A DNA stretch of 64,000 nucleotides. Origin: Legionella sheltonii. GTDB taxonomy: Bacteria > Pseudomonadota > Gammaproteobacteria > Legionellales > Legionellaceae. Within the stretch, counting starts at the first letter, position 1; every line of letters starts with the position of its first letter. The notes under the pieces were generated by a model. The model saw only the letters and a program-made list of their open reading frames with translations, did not search any database and was not told the origin of the DNA. Position numbers and translations under genes: made by a program. The DNA is taken from the NCBI RefSeq assembly GCF_026191355.1, contig NZ_JAPHOQ010000013.1, positions 1 through 64,000 on the forward strand, written 5' to 3'. Of the stretch, positions 55,581 through 64,000 are shown one piece after another.

Positions 55581-56864
55581 GTGCATGAGTTGAGATTAAG
55601 TTCCAGTGAGCGAAAAATTATTTTCCTTGCTTCTTTGGGTGGTGCTTTGGAATTTTATGATTTTGTCATTTACGTTATTTTTGCACCGATAATCAGCCAA
55701 GTTTTTTTCCCAGAAACGGACCCATTGGCTTCTTTGATGAGTGTGTATGCCGTTTTTGCAATTGGTTATTTAATCCGTCCCCTAGGCGGAATTGCCTTTA
55801 GCCATTTTGGAGACAAATACGGCCGTAAGAAAACTTTTATTTTCTCAGTTATCCTGATGGCTGTTCCAACGGTCCTTATTGGCTTTTTACCCACTTATCA
55901 ACACATAGGAATATTTTCGAGTATTCTTTTGATTTTTTTGCGTTTATTGCAAGGATTATCAATTGGAGGTGAAATTCCTGGGGCTTTAACTTTTGCTTGT
56001 GAACATGTGAATCCTCGTTCTCGAGCACTGGCTTGCGGGGTGATTTTTTCTTTTCTTAATTTAGGTATTTTTCTAGGGGCTCTGATTAGTTTAATCCTCA
56101 CGAATCAACTTTCAAATGCTCAATTGCTAAACTTCGGTTGGCGCATCCCATTTGTATTGGGTGGACTGCTTGGCCTATTCAGTTTCTACATTCGCAAACG
56201 GTTGGCCGAAAGTCCCTTATTCCTCGCACTTAAGAATTCAACAGAGAATAGGCGAATTCCTTTTATTGAAGCAATTACCTTATACTGGCGAAAAATTTTA
56301 CAAGGTATCGGTTTAACCTGCTTGGGTTCCGTGATGATTAATTTATTATTCTTATATATGCCCACATATCTTTCCACGATCCTTGCTTATCAGAAACAGC
56401 AAGCGACCTTATTCAATACGATTAATCTGGGTTTCTTTTCTTTATTACTGGTATTTTTTTGCTGGTATAGTGCTCGAGTGGGGCGTAAGTTAGTTCTTTT
56501 AGTTGGTGCGATTGGTTTTATTTTATTAAGTCATCTCTTATTTATTATTTTAGCCAGGCAAACTACAGTATCACTGACCATTGCTTTAGCCATTTTTGCT
56601 ATTTTGAGTAGTTTTATTATGGTTTATCCCAGCTTGCTGGTTGAATTATTCCCGGTCTCTATTCGATATACCGGGATTGCTATTTCTTATAATCTTGCAT
56701 TTGCTTTTTTCGGAGGTTTAACCCCTTTTATTGCTACTTATTTAATTGAAAAATTGAACACGAATCTTGCCCCCAGCTTTTATCTGATGCTGAGTGCAAT
56801 TCTGTGTTGTATCGCCCTACTAACTATTAAAAAACTTGATGCAGAAACGGAGGTATCATTGTGA
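55581..56864 (+). CDS. MFS transporter of the metabolite:H+ symporter type
   Basis: A 427-aa, 12-helix protein starting at GTG. EFYDFVIYVIFAPIISQVFFP and FSHFGDKYGRKKTFIFSVILMAVPTVLIG are signatures of the MHS subfamily (proline/betaine, shikimate, alpha-ketoglutarate carriers), as is RLLQGLSIGGEIPGALTFACEH. Its TGA overlaps the GTG of a nucleoside hydrolase gene, so the two are co-translated and the carrier may handle nucleosides, bases or ribose. This is inference. Confidence 0.85.
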   Translation: MHELRLSSSERKIIFLASLGGALEFYDFVIYVIFAPIISQVFFPETDPLASLMSVYAVFAIGYLIRPLGGIAFSHFGDKYGRKKTFIFSVILMAVPTVLIGFLPTYQHIGIFSSILLIFLRLLQGLSIGGEIPGALTFACEHVNPRSRALACGVIFSFLNLGIFLGALISLILTNQLSNAQLLNFGWRIPFVLGGLLGLFSFYIRKRLAESPLFLALKNSTENRRIPFIEAITLYWRKILQGIGLTCLGSVMINLLFLYMPTYLSTILAYQKQQATLFNTINLGFFSLLLVFFCWYSARVGRKLVLLVGAIGFILLSHLLFIILARQTTVSLTIALAIFAILSSFIMVYPSLLVELFPVSIRYTGIAISYNLAFAFFGGLTPFIATYLIEKLNTNLAPSFYLMLSAILCCIALLTIKKLDAETEVSL

Positions 56865-57871
56865 ATTTGGCAGTAAAAGCTTTTCTTTTTTTCAGCTTAT
56901 TTTGTTTGTTGTCTTTAGCAAATGCAATGAGGCCTTTTATTATTGATACGGATGTGGGGGTGGATGATGAATTGGCAATCCTTTATTTGTTAGCACAAAA
57001 AGACATCGATATTAAGGCGATAACCATAGTGGGTACTGGTGAGGCTCATTGTGCTTCAGGATTAAGCAATGTCGCTGGATTGCTGGCCTTAATGCACCAT
57101 GAAAAAATTCCACTAGCCTGTGGGCGTAATAACCCAATGACTGGAACGCATCAATTTCCTGATTGGTTACGGAAACTTGCTGATAATTTAGTAGGTGCTG
57201 CAGATTTACTGCCGAAGGTTAAGGTGGTGCCTACCCAGAATGCATTACAATTGTTGGAATCTACTTTAAAAAGCGCAAAAGAGCCCGTTGAGATTTTAGC
57301 AATTGGTCCGTTAACCAATCTGGGTGAGCTTGTGGCCAAAATGCCAGAAATAAAAAATAAAATTAAAATGATTTATATTATGGGGGGAGCAGTGGATAGC
57401 CCAGGGAATTTGGTGGAAGTGGATCACTCAATTAAAAATACCACTGCAGAATGGAATATTTATATTGATCCTTATGCTGCAGATAAAGTATTTCGGTCAG
57501 GCATCCCTATTACCCTGGTTGGCCTGGATGTGACGAATCAGGTTCCTGTAACAACAGCTTTTTATGAAAAATTGAAACAAAACCAAACGAATCTGGCCAA
57601 TCATTTTTTCTATGAACTTTTTCATCGTAATGAGGCGGAAATCTTTGAGCATAAGTGGTATTTTTGGGATGTACTTTCTGCAGTAGTAGCCTATGATAAT
57701 TCAATTGTTAAATCCCATTATAAAAAATTGCGGGTGGTATTAAGTCCAGAGGAGCGCTCGGGGACTACAGTAGTGGATAAAAAGGGTAATACGGTGCGAG
57801 TCTGTACTTCAATCAATCAAGAACACTTTGAAGATATTTTAATGGATACATTAAAGAAGAAAATGTCCTAA
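56861..57871 (+). CDS. Exported inosine-uridine-type nucleoside hydrolase
   Basis: A 336-aa protein with a signal peptide (MNLAVKAFLFFSLFCLLSLANA) followed by FIIDTDVGVDDELAILYLL, the calcium-binding DxDxxxDD motif of the family. NVAGLLALM, LAIGPLTNLGELV, IMGGAVDSPGN, AEWNIYIDPYAADKV and WDVLSAVVAY support it. It splits nucleosides to base and ribose, here in the periplasm. GGAGG precedes the GTG start, which overlaps the transporter stop. Confidence 0.9.
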   Translation: MNLAVKAFLFFSLFCLLSLANAMRPFIIDTDVGVDDELAILYLLAQKDIDIKAITIVGTGEAHCASGLSNVAGLLALMHHEKIPLACGRNNPMTGTHQFPDWLRKLADNLVGAADLLPKVKVVPTQNALQLLESTLKSAKEPVEILAIGPLTNLGELVAKMPEIKNKIKMIYIMGGAVDSPGNLVEVDHSIKNTTAEWNIYIDPYAADKVFRSGIPITLVGLDVTNQVPVTTAFYEKLKQNQTNLANHFFYELFHRNEAEIFEHKWYFWDVLSAVVAYDNSIVKSHYKKLRVVLSPEERSGTTVVDKKGNTVRVCTSINQEHFEDILMDTLKKKMS

Positions 57872-57892
57872 TGTGGTGTCTCAGGGTAACTC

Positions 57893-57999
57893 CGTCATTC
57901 AGGGCATAGCAAGGATCTCCATGCCCTGACACAGAGTCACGAGAGGGAGATCTCTCGTGACCTCGGAATCCAGGGCTTGCTACGCTTTACCCTGGTTAC
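57893..57999 (+). repeat. Dispersed repeat, family R2 (variant)
   Basis: Begins CGTCATTCAGGGC, contains GGATCTCCATGCCCTG and an inner perfect palindrome GTCACGAGAG/CTCTCGTGAC, and ends CCAGGG-CTTGCTACG-CCCTGG. It lies between the convergent nucleoside hydrolase and carbonic anhydrase genes. Confidence 0.6.
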
Positions 58000-58009
58000 A
58001 AAACATTTC

Positions 58010-58738
58010 TTAATGAGGAACAGAACGTTCTTCTTCAAAAAACTCTACTTTACCTGTCTTGATATCATGTACTCCAGCTACAATTCCAATTTGTTTTTTA
58101 CTAATTAAATCGTTAATTATTGGACTTCTATTTTGTATTTCCCTAACGATTCTTAGGGCATTGGCTTTAGCGATTGCATCGATTAATTTGGGATCAGCAC
58201 AATTTTTTGTTTTTTGTTCTTCCATACTTTCGTTCACAACGGGCTTAATTTTGTCTAAAACATCAGTGAGATGTCCTAGTTGCACTCCACTACATGCGCC
58301 AGCCACCGCGCCACATGAAGTGTGCGCCAAGACTACAATGAGGCGAGAACCCGTTACTTTAGTTGCAAACTCCATACTGCCGAGAATATCGTCATTGAGT
58401 ACGTTTCCAGCAACGCGTAAAGTAAATAAATCAGCCAATCCTTGATCAAAAAATAATTCAGGAACACTGCGTGAATCCATGCAATTGAGCACTACTGCAA
58501 ATGGGTATTGACCATAAGAGGATTGATGTGCTTGCTTTAAATAATCTCTGGTTACTTGGGTGTTGGTTAAAAAGCGTTGGTTTCCCTCTTTTAAGCGTTG
58601 CAGGGCTTGTTTCGGTGTCATCTGTTGTTGTTTTGCTTGAGATATTGTTTTACCTAAAATAGGCGTTTCTGATGAATTGGCAAAGCTTGTGGAAACACAA
58701 ATAAAACCCAATATTAAAATTCGTATCAGATACTGCAT
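58010..58738 (-). CDS. Periplasmic beta-class carbonic anhydrase
   Basis: About 242 aa. ATG 58738 is favoured because GGAGA lies 7 nt upstream; an ATG two codons earlier would leave almost no spacing. The N-terminal 20 residues are a signal peptide. The zinc site is complete: C-x-D-x-R at residues 86-90 (NCMDSRSVPE) and H-x2-C at 139-142 (AHTSCGAV). It interconverts CO2 and bicarbonate. Its export, unlike the cytoplasmic form usual in beta-class enzymes, suggests pH or inorganic-carbon handling in the periplasm. Confidence 0.9.
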   Translation of the reverse strand: MQYLIRILILGFICVSTSFANSSETPILGKTISQAKQQQMTPKQALQRLKEGNQRFLTNTQVTRDYLKQAHQSSYGQYPFAVVLNCMDSRSVPELFFDQGLADLFTLRVAGNVLNDDILGSMEFATKVTGSRLIVVLAHTSCGAVAGACSGVQLGHLTDVLDKIKPVVNESMEEQKTKNCADPKLIDAIAKANALRIVREIQNRSPIINDLISKKQIGIVAGVHDIKTGKVEFFEEERSVPH

Positions 58739-58837
58739 CGTCATTCTCCATTTTTAATTAGAAACCGTCCTTTTATGGATAATAAACTTAATCGCGCATC
58801 GAGTACACGTGTTTGTAAAAATAACTATTCAATACCC

Positions 58838-58865
58838 CTTGAAATTTAATGAAACGCCTCTATTT
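58838..58865 (+). promoter_or_regulatory. Sigma-32-type promoter of hsp20
   Basis: CTTGAAA (58838-58844) is a perfect heat-shock -35. Twelve bases later CCTCTATTT approximates the CCCCATTT -10. It lies 35 bp before the small heat-shock gene. Confidence 0.5.
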
Positions 58866-58899
58866 TTTGGATATGTCAAATAACAATTAGGAGAAAGTG

Positions 58900-59340
58900 A
58901 TGAGTATCGTAAGACGTGATTATTTTCCTGTATACAATGAAATTGGATCCTTATTAGACAATTTTTTCAGAGGGCACCAATCAGACTCTTCAATTGTTGA
59001 TACCAGTACATGGGCGCCTCCTGTAGATATTAAAGAAGAAAAAGATCGCTTCTTAGTACTTGCAGACATTCCTGGAGTGAATAAAGAGGACATACAAATA
59101 TCTTTAGAGCATAATATCTTAACCCTTCGTGGAGAGCGTTACTTTGAGAAAACAGAAAACAAAGATGACTATACACGTATGGAGCGTTCTCAAGGTCATT
59201 TTTACCGTCGCTTTAGCTTACCGCAAACTGCTGATGACGCAAAAATAAGCGCTAAATACAAACAAGGCGTTTTGGAAATTTCAATTCCTAAAAAGGAAAT
59301 GGCGGTTGAGAAAAAAATTGATATTACTGTAGAGGAGTAA
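58900..59340 (+). CDS. Small heat-shock protein (Hsp20/alpha-crystallin)
   Basis: 146 aa from ATG 58900, which has AGGAG 6 nt upstream (a GTG one codon earlier is less likely). The N-terminal region has IGSLLDNFFRG. The alpha-crystallin domain spans about residues 38-138 with WAPPVDIKEEKDRFLVLADIPGV and the A-x-Y-x-G-V-L-x-I motif (AKYKQGVLEISIPK). The IxI tail is absent or divergent (KKIDITVEE). It binds unfolding proteins as an ATP-independent chaperone. A sigma-32-like promoter precedes it. Confidence 0.93.
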   Translation: MSIVRRDYFPVYNEIGSLLDNFFRGHQSDSSIVDTSTWAPPVDIKEEKDRFLVLADIPGVNKEDIQISLEHNILTLRGERYFEKTENKDDYTRMERSQGHFYRRFSLPQTADDAKISAKYKQGVLEISIPKKEMAVEKKIDITVEE

Positions 59341-59355
59341 TCGGGCGTAATTTAC

Positions 59356-59436
59356 CGTCATTCCGAGCTCCATGAGGGACCTCCAGGCTTGTGGCACGGT
59401 GGAACTAGGGCGATTCTGGTTGCACTCGGGGTGACG
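59356..59436 (-). repeat. Dispersed repeat, family R2 (best-preserved copy)
   Basis: An 81-bp unit with terminal inverted arms CGTCATTCCGAG and CTCGGGGTGACG (11 of 12 matching) and the inner GGACCTCCAGGC segment. It lies between the convergent hsp20 and DUF2269 genes. The size, arms and scattered positions fit a miniature transposable or REP-like element. Confidence 0.7.
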
Positions 59437-59448
59437 CTAGAATACATA

Positions 59449-59919
59449 TTAAAAACTGGCAGGTTTGTTGGTCATTAGGTAAAAAACAATAATCAAACTA
59501 ATAAAGGCTGGCCAACCTAAGCAAAACCAATATTTAAAATAACGAAAATAGATCGGAGGTAAAGGCATATTATTTTGTGCCGCCTCCGCAGCAAAATCGC
59601 GCATTTTAATCTGAAGATATACTACAGGAAACCAACAAAAAGCAGCAATTAAATAACCAATAATTGATCCCATCACCCATAAAGAGGTCCATGCATAACC
59701 TGCTAAATAGACCATCCAAAACCCGGTAAGCGGTTGAATAAAACCAGAGGTTCCAGTAAAAATCCAATCTGCAAGCACGACATAGCGTGTTGTAGCAGCA
59801 ATCACTTCGGTTTTTCCTGTTTGATGTCCATACAACATAGTACAGGCAGTTCCTATACCCGTTCCAAAGAGAATAGTTGAGCTGATAACATGAATAAATT
59901 TGAGCCAAAAATAGAGCAT
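59449..59919 (-). CDS. DUF2269-family integral membrane protein
   Basis: A 156-aa, four-helix protein. The opening LKFIHVISSTILFGTGIGTACTM contains a membrane-embedded His, and LADWIFTGTSGFIQPLTGFWMV and PPIYFRYFKYWFCLGWPAF are typical of the DUF2269 family. The embedded His hints at haem or quinone contact, but no activity is known. Its ATG overlaps the stop of the upstream SDR-DoxX gene by one base (TAATG), so the two proteins are made together. Confidence 0.8.
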   Translation of the reverse strand: MLYFWLKFIHVISSTILFGTGIGTACTMLYGHQTGKTEVIAATTRYVVLADWIFTGTSGFIQPLTGFWMVYLAGYAWTSLWVMGSIIGYLIAAFCWFPVVYLQIKMRDFAAEAAQNNMPLPPIYFRYFKYWFCLGWPAFISLIIVFYLMTNKPASF

Positions 59920-61217
59920 TATCGATCGGACTCCAGGGCTAAATAAACTAAGATCGCAGCCAAAAGTGGAATATTTTTCGCTAAAGGCGCAAACGGTTCA
60001 AACCATAGATTAGGAAGTTTCCAGGTTAATAAAGCACTATAACCTAAAATAATTACCATTTGTACCAGAGTGATTTTTTTTAAGCGATTGCTACTCAATA
60101 CAGCCAGGCCAATAACTGCATCCAGGATGCAGGCTCCATAAAATAAAATAGGTTGCCAGAACGGGTTCACTCCAATTTGGGCCAAAAGTCTATAGGAAGC
60201 CGCTTTGGGGTAGAAAAAAAGGCAACTAATTGCAGTAAATAACCAAATAAACGCAATACTCAACCTTAATAATGGTTTAAGAAAATAAAGTCGTGCATGC
60301 CAACGATCTTGAATAGAACTAGGATGACGATACATTCCCTCAGGGAATTCTTGAGGAGTAAAACCAATTTTATCTTGAAATGTTTGTGCCTCTTCAGGGC
60401 TTGTGATGCTGTTTTGCACAAGCAGCTTATAAGAGTTAGTATTTAAAATGGAATAGGGGATTAAATCGCCAATAAATGATACAAGCTGGATAAGTTTTTC
60501 AGGGACAAAAAGCAATTTTGATGTTGCAAAACCTAGCCATGCACGCAGGTGATACAGGATATTACTTAAGCTAATCCGTTTGGCGCTTACCGCGTGTAAT
60601 AGCAAATTTGGACCTGCAGGGAGTTCTATGAGTTTTATGGTGGCTTTAGATAAGTCTTCAACATGAATGGGTTGAAATTCCTGCCTTCCTTGCCCGGGTA
60701 CAGGGGTAATCCAAGGTAATCCGCAAAGACCACGAAATAAAGAGGAACCGCCATAAGAACCACGTCCATACACTAAGGATGGGCGTAGAATAATTGATGG
60801 AATAGGAAGGGAGAGTAAATAGTCATCAGCTGCTTTTTTACTTTGAGCATAGGCGACGTCAGATGTTTCAATGCCAAGAGCTGAGATTTGAATAATCTTT
60901 TTGACCCCGACCTGGACGCATGCATCAAATAAGATTTTCGGTGTCTCATAATGAATTGACCATATTATTTTGTTATTAGGATGGTAGAGAATTCCTACAC
61001 AATTAATCACGAGATCAATTTGCTGCAAACGTTCGACCCAGAGACTGATGGATTGATCATGGATAAAATCACAAGCTATAACCCGTGCCGTGGGAAACAA
61101 TTTTTGGGTGAACGCCACATCGCGTACACAACAAGTGACCGCATGCCCAGACGCAATGAGATCCGTTACAATGTGAGAGGCAATAAAACCCGATGCACCA
61201 GTAACCAATACATTCAT
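59919..61217 (-). CDS. NAD(P)-dependent SDR with C-terminal DoxX-like membrane domain
   Basis: A 432-aa fusion. Residues 1-290 form an atypical (extended) SDR: VLVTGASGFIASHIVTDLI for the dinucleotide, VINCVGILYHP in the core, and YAQSKKAADDYL with the Tyr-x3-Lys catalytic pair, then RPSLVYGRGSYGG. Residues about 310-432 hold four hydrophobic helices of the DoxX-like type (FYPKAASYRLLAQIGVN..., GLAVLSSNRLKKITLVQ). The combination suggests a membrane-bound oxidoreductase, possibly acting on a quinone or lipid. The overlapping DUF2269 partner supports a membrane complex. The function is not known. Confidence 0.82.
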   Translation of the reverse strand: MNVLVTGASGFIASHIVTDLIASGHAVTCCVRDVAFTQKLFPTARVIACDFIHDQSISLWVERLQQIDLVINCVGILYHPNNKIIWSIHYETPKILFDACVQVGVKKIIQISALGIETSDVAYAQSKKAADDYLLSLPIPSIILRPSLVYGRGSYGGSSLFRGLCGLPWITPVPGQGRQEFQPIHVEDLSKATIKLIELPAGPNLLLHAVSAKRISLSNILYHLRAWLGFATSKLLFVPEKLIQLVSFIGDLIPYSILNTNSYKLLVQNSITSPEEAQTFQDKIGFTPQEFPEGMYRHPSSIQDRWHARLYFLKPLLRLSIAFIWLFTAISCLFFYPKAASYRLLAQIGVNPFWQPILFYGACILDAVIGLAVLSSNRLKKITLVQMVIILGYSALLTWKLPNLWFEPFAPLAKNIPLLAAILVYLALESDR

Positions 61218-61306
61218 TGTAGCCCCTTAATCATTTATTTAATGAGCTAATCATAATTTATTTGAGGTTTTATTGCAGCTGGAGCATGATTGGACGGGTA
61301 AGTAAA

Positions 61307-61391
61307 TTTCCCTTCTGCCCATGGGGGAGAAGGTGCCCTAGGGCGGATGAGCGATGCCCTCACCCCTGCCTCTCCCATTTGTGGGAGAGGG
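61307..61391 (-). repeat. Dispersed palindromic repeat, family R1 plus second hairpin
   Basis: 61307-61351 is an inverted copy of the unit at 11420. It is followed by CCTCTCCCA (61369-61377) pairing with TGGGAGAGG (61382-61390), related to the hairpin at 2661-2692. The composite stands after the VOC gene stop and could end its transcript. Confidence 0.7.
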
Positions 61392-61402
61392 GATTTTAGT
61401 AA

Positions 61403-61789
61403 TTAAGCAGCTTTGAGCTCAGGATTCAGAGAGAAAATGCGAATTCTATGATTATCTGGATCAAGTGCCACGAAAGTATAACCAAAATCCATCATTGTTG
61501 GCGTTTGGGCAATCTGGATTCCTTGTTTTTTCCAGAGAGAATAAAGCGCATCAATTGCACAATCATCGTGCACTTGCAGTGAAAGCTCATTTCCACCTCC
61601 AAAAAGAGTGACATGGGGTTCAACAATGTGTTTCGACCATAAGCCAAGACGCATGCCTGCTTTCAATAAAAACATGACAAAAGTAGGGGATGATTGAATC
61701 GGTTGACTCTTAAGGATCCTCTCATAGAAAGGTGCACTGACTAAGGGATTATCGACGTAAAAAATTACTAAATTGGGATCAAGATGCAT
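61403..61789 (-). CDS. Glyoxalase/bleomycin-resistance (VOC) superfamily protein
   Basis: A 128-aa protein with the paired beta-alpha-beta-beta-beta units of VOC: LVIFYVDNPLVSAPFYERILKS at the start and GYTFVALDPDNHRIRIFSLNPE at the end. The usual metal residues are only partly visible (His and Glu in the first unit are not at the standard positions), so it may bind rather than transform a ligand. It is monocistronic on the minus strand. Confidence 0.8.
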   Translation of the reverse strand: MHLDPNLVIFYVDNPLVSAPFYERILKSQPIQSSPTFVMFLLKAGMRLGLWSKHIVEPHVTLFGGGNELSLQVHDDCAIDALYSLWKKQGIQIAQTPTMMDFGYTFVALDPDNHRIRIFSLNPELKAA

Positions 61790-62075
61790 AATAAACTCCT
61801 TGTGATTTAACGGAGATATGAGTTTAAAAGATAGTGCTGACAGTTTTTGTCAGCAGTGATTGGTTGCGATAATGCAAGATATGGATAACCAAAGTGATTG
61901 GTGTTTTAATATCGCCAAAGTGCTTTGCCCAATCAGTAAGGCTTTATTGAAAAATCATAGGTTATCTCGAATCTGTGTGGGAATGAGAAAGAGGCTGCTT
62001 GTACTTATCGTATCGGTCCAAACAATTTTTCAATAATAAGTATAAAGATAGGAATATTTATAAGGAAGTTTGATC

Positions 62076-63161
62076 ATGAATAAGTTTTACGTAGATCCTG
62101 ATATTGCACAAGCCTCTACCTTACCTGCGCATTTTTATACATCGCTAGAATGTTTTGAACAAGCAAAAGAAAAAATATTTTCCAGGACTTGGCAGTTTTG
62201 TTGCAGCACTGAAAGTTTGCGCTTAGAGGGACAGCTGGTGCCTTTTACCTTATTGCCTGGATTGTTGGATGAGCCTTTGTTATTGGTACATGATGAACAA
62301 GACCGGTTCCGTTGTCTGAGTAATGTATGTACCCATAGAGGTAATATTTTGATTGAAGCGCCTTGTTCTGCCGAGAAAATTAAATGCTCCTATCATGGTC
62401 GCAGGTTTAACCTCAGTGGTGACCTTTTGCATATGCCTGAGTTTGAGAAAACCTGCAACTTTCCAACTCAAAAGGACAATTTGCCGCAAATCCCATTGGA
62501 TTGTCTTGAGCCCTTTCTTTTTGCTTCATTGGCGCCGCAAATGTCGTTTAGGGAGGTTTTTGCAGAGATTAAAGAACGTCTTTTTTGGTTACCCATGGAA
62601 AAAATGCGTCTTGATAGCAATCGTTCCCGTGATTATTTGGTTAAAGCGCATTGGGCATTGTATTGCGAAAATTATCTTGAAGCTTTACATATCCCCTTTG
62701 TCCATCATTCATTAAGAAAAGTGATTGATTGTACTACTTATACCACAGAGCTTTATCGTTATTGCAATTTGCAATTGGCCCTAGCCAGTCAAGGTGAAGA
62801 ACGTTTTGATTTGCCTAAAGATTCCCCTGATTACGGGAAACAAGTAGCGGCTTATTATTATTGGATTTTCCCAAATACAATGCTTAACTTCTATCCATGG
62901 GGATGCTCTGTAAATGTAGTAAAGCCCTTAGGACCTGAATTAACTAAAGTGTCATTCTTAACGTACGTTCTTGATGAGTCCAAGTTAGGTAAAGGAGCTG
63001 GGGGCGATTTGGATAAAGTGGAACGTGAAGATGAAGCAGTCGTCGAGTCGGTGCAACGCGGGATCCGTTCGCGTTTTTACGAGTCCGGTCGATTTTCACC
63101 CACAAAAGAACAAGGAACCCACCATTTTCAACGTCTACTTTGTGAGTTTCTTAATGATTAA
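62076..63161 (+). CDS. Rieske non-haem iron oxygenase, alpha subunit
   Basis: About 361 aa from ATG 62076, with AAGGAAG upstream. The Rieske [2Fe-2S] ligands are C85-x-H87 (VCTHRGN) and C104-x2-H107 (CSYHGRRF). The mononuclear iron site is in ENYLEALHIPFVHH, with His205 and His210; the third ligand is likely the acidic residue in REDEAVVESVQRGI. This pattern (EN-x2-E-x2-H) is close to choline/carnitine/glycine-betaine monooxygenases, so a quaternary amine is a plausible substrate. No reductase gene is adjacent. An amino-acid permease gene follows on the same strand. Confidence 0.88.
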   Translation: MNKFYVDPDIAQASTLPAHFYTSLECFEQAKEKIFSRTWQFCCSTESLRLEGQLVPFTLLPGLLDEPLLLVHDEQDRFRCLSNVCTHRGNILIEAPCSAEKIKCSYHGRRFNLSGDLLHMPEFEKTCNFPTQKDNLPQIPLDCLEPFLFASLAPQMSFREVFAEIKERLFWLPMEKMRLDSNRSRDYLVKAHWALYCENYLEALHIPFVHHSLRKVIDCTTYTTELYRYCNLQLALASQGEERFDLPKDSPDYGKQVAAYYYWIFPNTMLNFYPWGCSVNVVKPLGPELTKVSFLTYVLDESKLGKGAGGDLDKVEREDEAVVESVQRGIRSRFYESGRFSPTKEQGTHHFQRLLCEFLND

Positions 63162-63257
63162 TCAATAAAACCATTAAGAATAATTGTTTCGCAGGACGTA
63201 AAGCGAATTAATGGTAGCGTGAGAACCGCCTCTTTTTCTAGATTCAAGGATTGAATG

Positions 63258-64000
63258 ATGCATGATTTAACCTCCGAACCGTCGCTCCAGCGAAAGCTCA
63301 ATGCGCGTGTATTGGGAATGATCACCTTGGGTGGTTCTATTGGAACGGGTATTTTCTTAGCGAGTGGCAATGCTTTATCCTTGGCTGGGCCTGGTGGTAC
63401 CTTGCTTGCCTATTTGATTATGGGGGTTATGGTCTATTTTTTGATGACCAGCCTTGGTGAAATGGCAGCATTTATACCTACTAGTGGGTCGTTTTATGTG
63501 TATGCAGCCCGTTTTTTTGATCCTTCTTTAGGGTATGCACTGGGATGGAATTATTGGTATAGCTGCGCTATTTACATCGCATCAGAAATTTCTGCTTCTG
63601 CATTAATCATGCATTTTTGGTTTCCTGACAGTTCATCTTTGCTTTGGTGTTCTATTTTTCTCTTATTGATTATGGGATTTAATGCAATCTCAACTAAAGC
63701 ATTCGGCGAGATGGAGTATTGGCTTTCATTGATTAAAATTTCTGTGGTTATTTTGTTCATTATAACTGGATTTTTCTTGGCTTTTGGTTTTACAGAGTAT
63801 CAAGCAGGTGGTTTCCAAAATTGGCGCATTGGTGATGCCCCATTTCATAGCGGATGGATTGGTATTCTTGGTGCTTTTGTCGCAGCGGGCTTTTCTTTTC
63901 AAGGAACGGAACTTATCGGGGTCGCTGCAGGGGAGAGTGTACATCCTGATAAAACGATTCCCAAAGCTATAAAAATGGTCTTTTGGCGAATATTAATTTT
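63258..64000 (+). CDS. Amino-acid permease (APC family), 3' end outside window
   Basis: Open from ATG 63258 (AAGGA 7 nt upstream; an adjacent ATG at 63255 is equally in frame) to the window edge. RKLNARVLGMITLGGSIGTGIFLASG is the APC/LysP-type first helix with its GSIGTG motif, followed by GPGGTLLAYLIMG, SLGEMAAFIPTSGSF and GFSFQGTELIGVAAGES, the hallmark of the lysine/aromatic permease subgroup. At least seven of the usual twelve helices are visible. It would import an amino acid by proton symport. Confidence 0.9.
   Translation, partial: MHDLTSEPSLQRKLNARVLGMITLGGSIGTGIFLASGNALSLAGPGGTLLAYLIMGVMVYFLMTSLGEMAAFIPTSGSFYVYAARFFDPSLGYALGWNYWYSCAIYIASEISASALIMHFWFPDSSSLLWCSIFLLLIMGFNAISTKAFGEMEYWLSLIKISVVILFIITGFFLAFGFTEYQAGGFQNWRIGDAPFHSGWIGILGAFVAAGFSFQGTELIGVAAGESVHPDKTIPKAIKMVFWRILI

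Overview
The window looks like a chromosomal segment of a Legionella species. I infer this from the AT-rich sequence, the paired Pht-like MFS transporters, the very long ankyrin protein, several effector-like proteins of unknown function, a competence/type IV pilus block (comEC beside fimU-pilV-pilW-pilX-pilY1-pilE) and the hslVU neighbourhood. I cannot name the species. No rRNA, tRNA or CRISPR array was recognised.

Layout. 1-4.1 kb: the 3' part of a large two-helix membrane protein that may be an effector, a small orphan protein, and a periplasmic L,D-transpeptidase with an unassigned C-terminal domain. 4.1-8.5 kb (minus strand): an operon nsrR - DUF488 - group III truncated haemoglobin - cydP - cydA - cydB - cydX. 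It includes two genes of 57 and 44 codons, and an NsrR-like palindrome covers the -35 of its promoter. 8.6-11.4 kb: a His/Gly/Trp-rich secreted protein divergent from nsrR, an MscS channel and two small unknowns. 11.5-21.9 kb (minus): ada, comEC and the minor-pilin operon. 22.2-24.7 kb: a polysaccharide deacetylase and a 442-aa protein with an acidic C-terminus of the kind seen in Dot/Icm substrates. 25-31.8 kb (plus): an ArnT-like glycosyltransferase, two MFS transporters with deoB, and a 5'-truncated umuC.

32-42.7 kb is the most accessory stretch. It holds a 1238-aa ankyrin protein with a possible permuted cysteine-protease-like centre, then a minus-strand set (373-aa protein with an internal duplication, membrane-anchored FAD oxidase, SAM methyltransferase) split by an intact IS256-family element that has replaced the oxidase 3' end. 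It finishes with remnants of an AbiEii-type nucleotidyltransferase and of an IS66 transposase.

42.8-64 kb is mostly housekeeping: hslVU behind a sigma-32-type promoter, a WrbA-like flavoprotein, two tandem overlapping exonuclease III genes, dps, rpmE, malic enzyme, a second MFS pair, dam, a PhyH-type dioxygenase, an MHS-type transporter coupled to an exported nucleoside hydrolase, a periplasmic beta-carbonic anhydrase, hsp20, a DUF2269/SDR-DoxX pair, a VOC protein, a Rieske oxygenase and the 5' part of an amino-acid permease. Three families of short palindromic repeats sit in intergenic gaps throughout.

Functional themes: oxygen- and nitric-oxide-tolerant respiration (cyd operon), DNA uptake and twitching (comEC/pil), nucleoside salvage (MFS-deoB, transporter-nucleoside hydrolase), stress protection (hslVU, hsp20, dps, ada, exonuclease III) and probable host interaction (effector candidates). 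Starts were chosen by ribosome binding site and family alignment from memory. No database search was possible.
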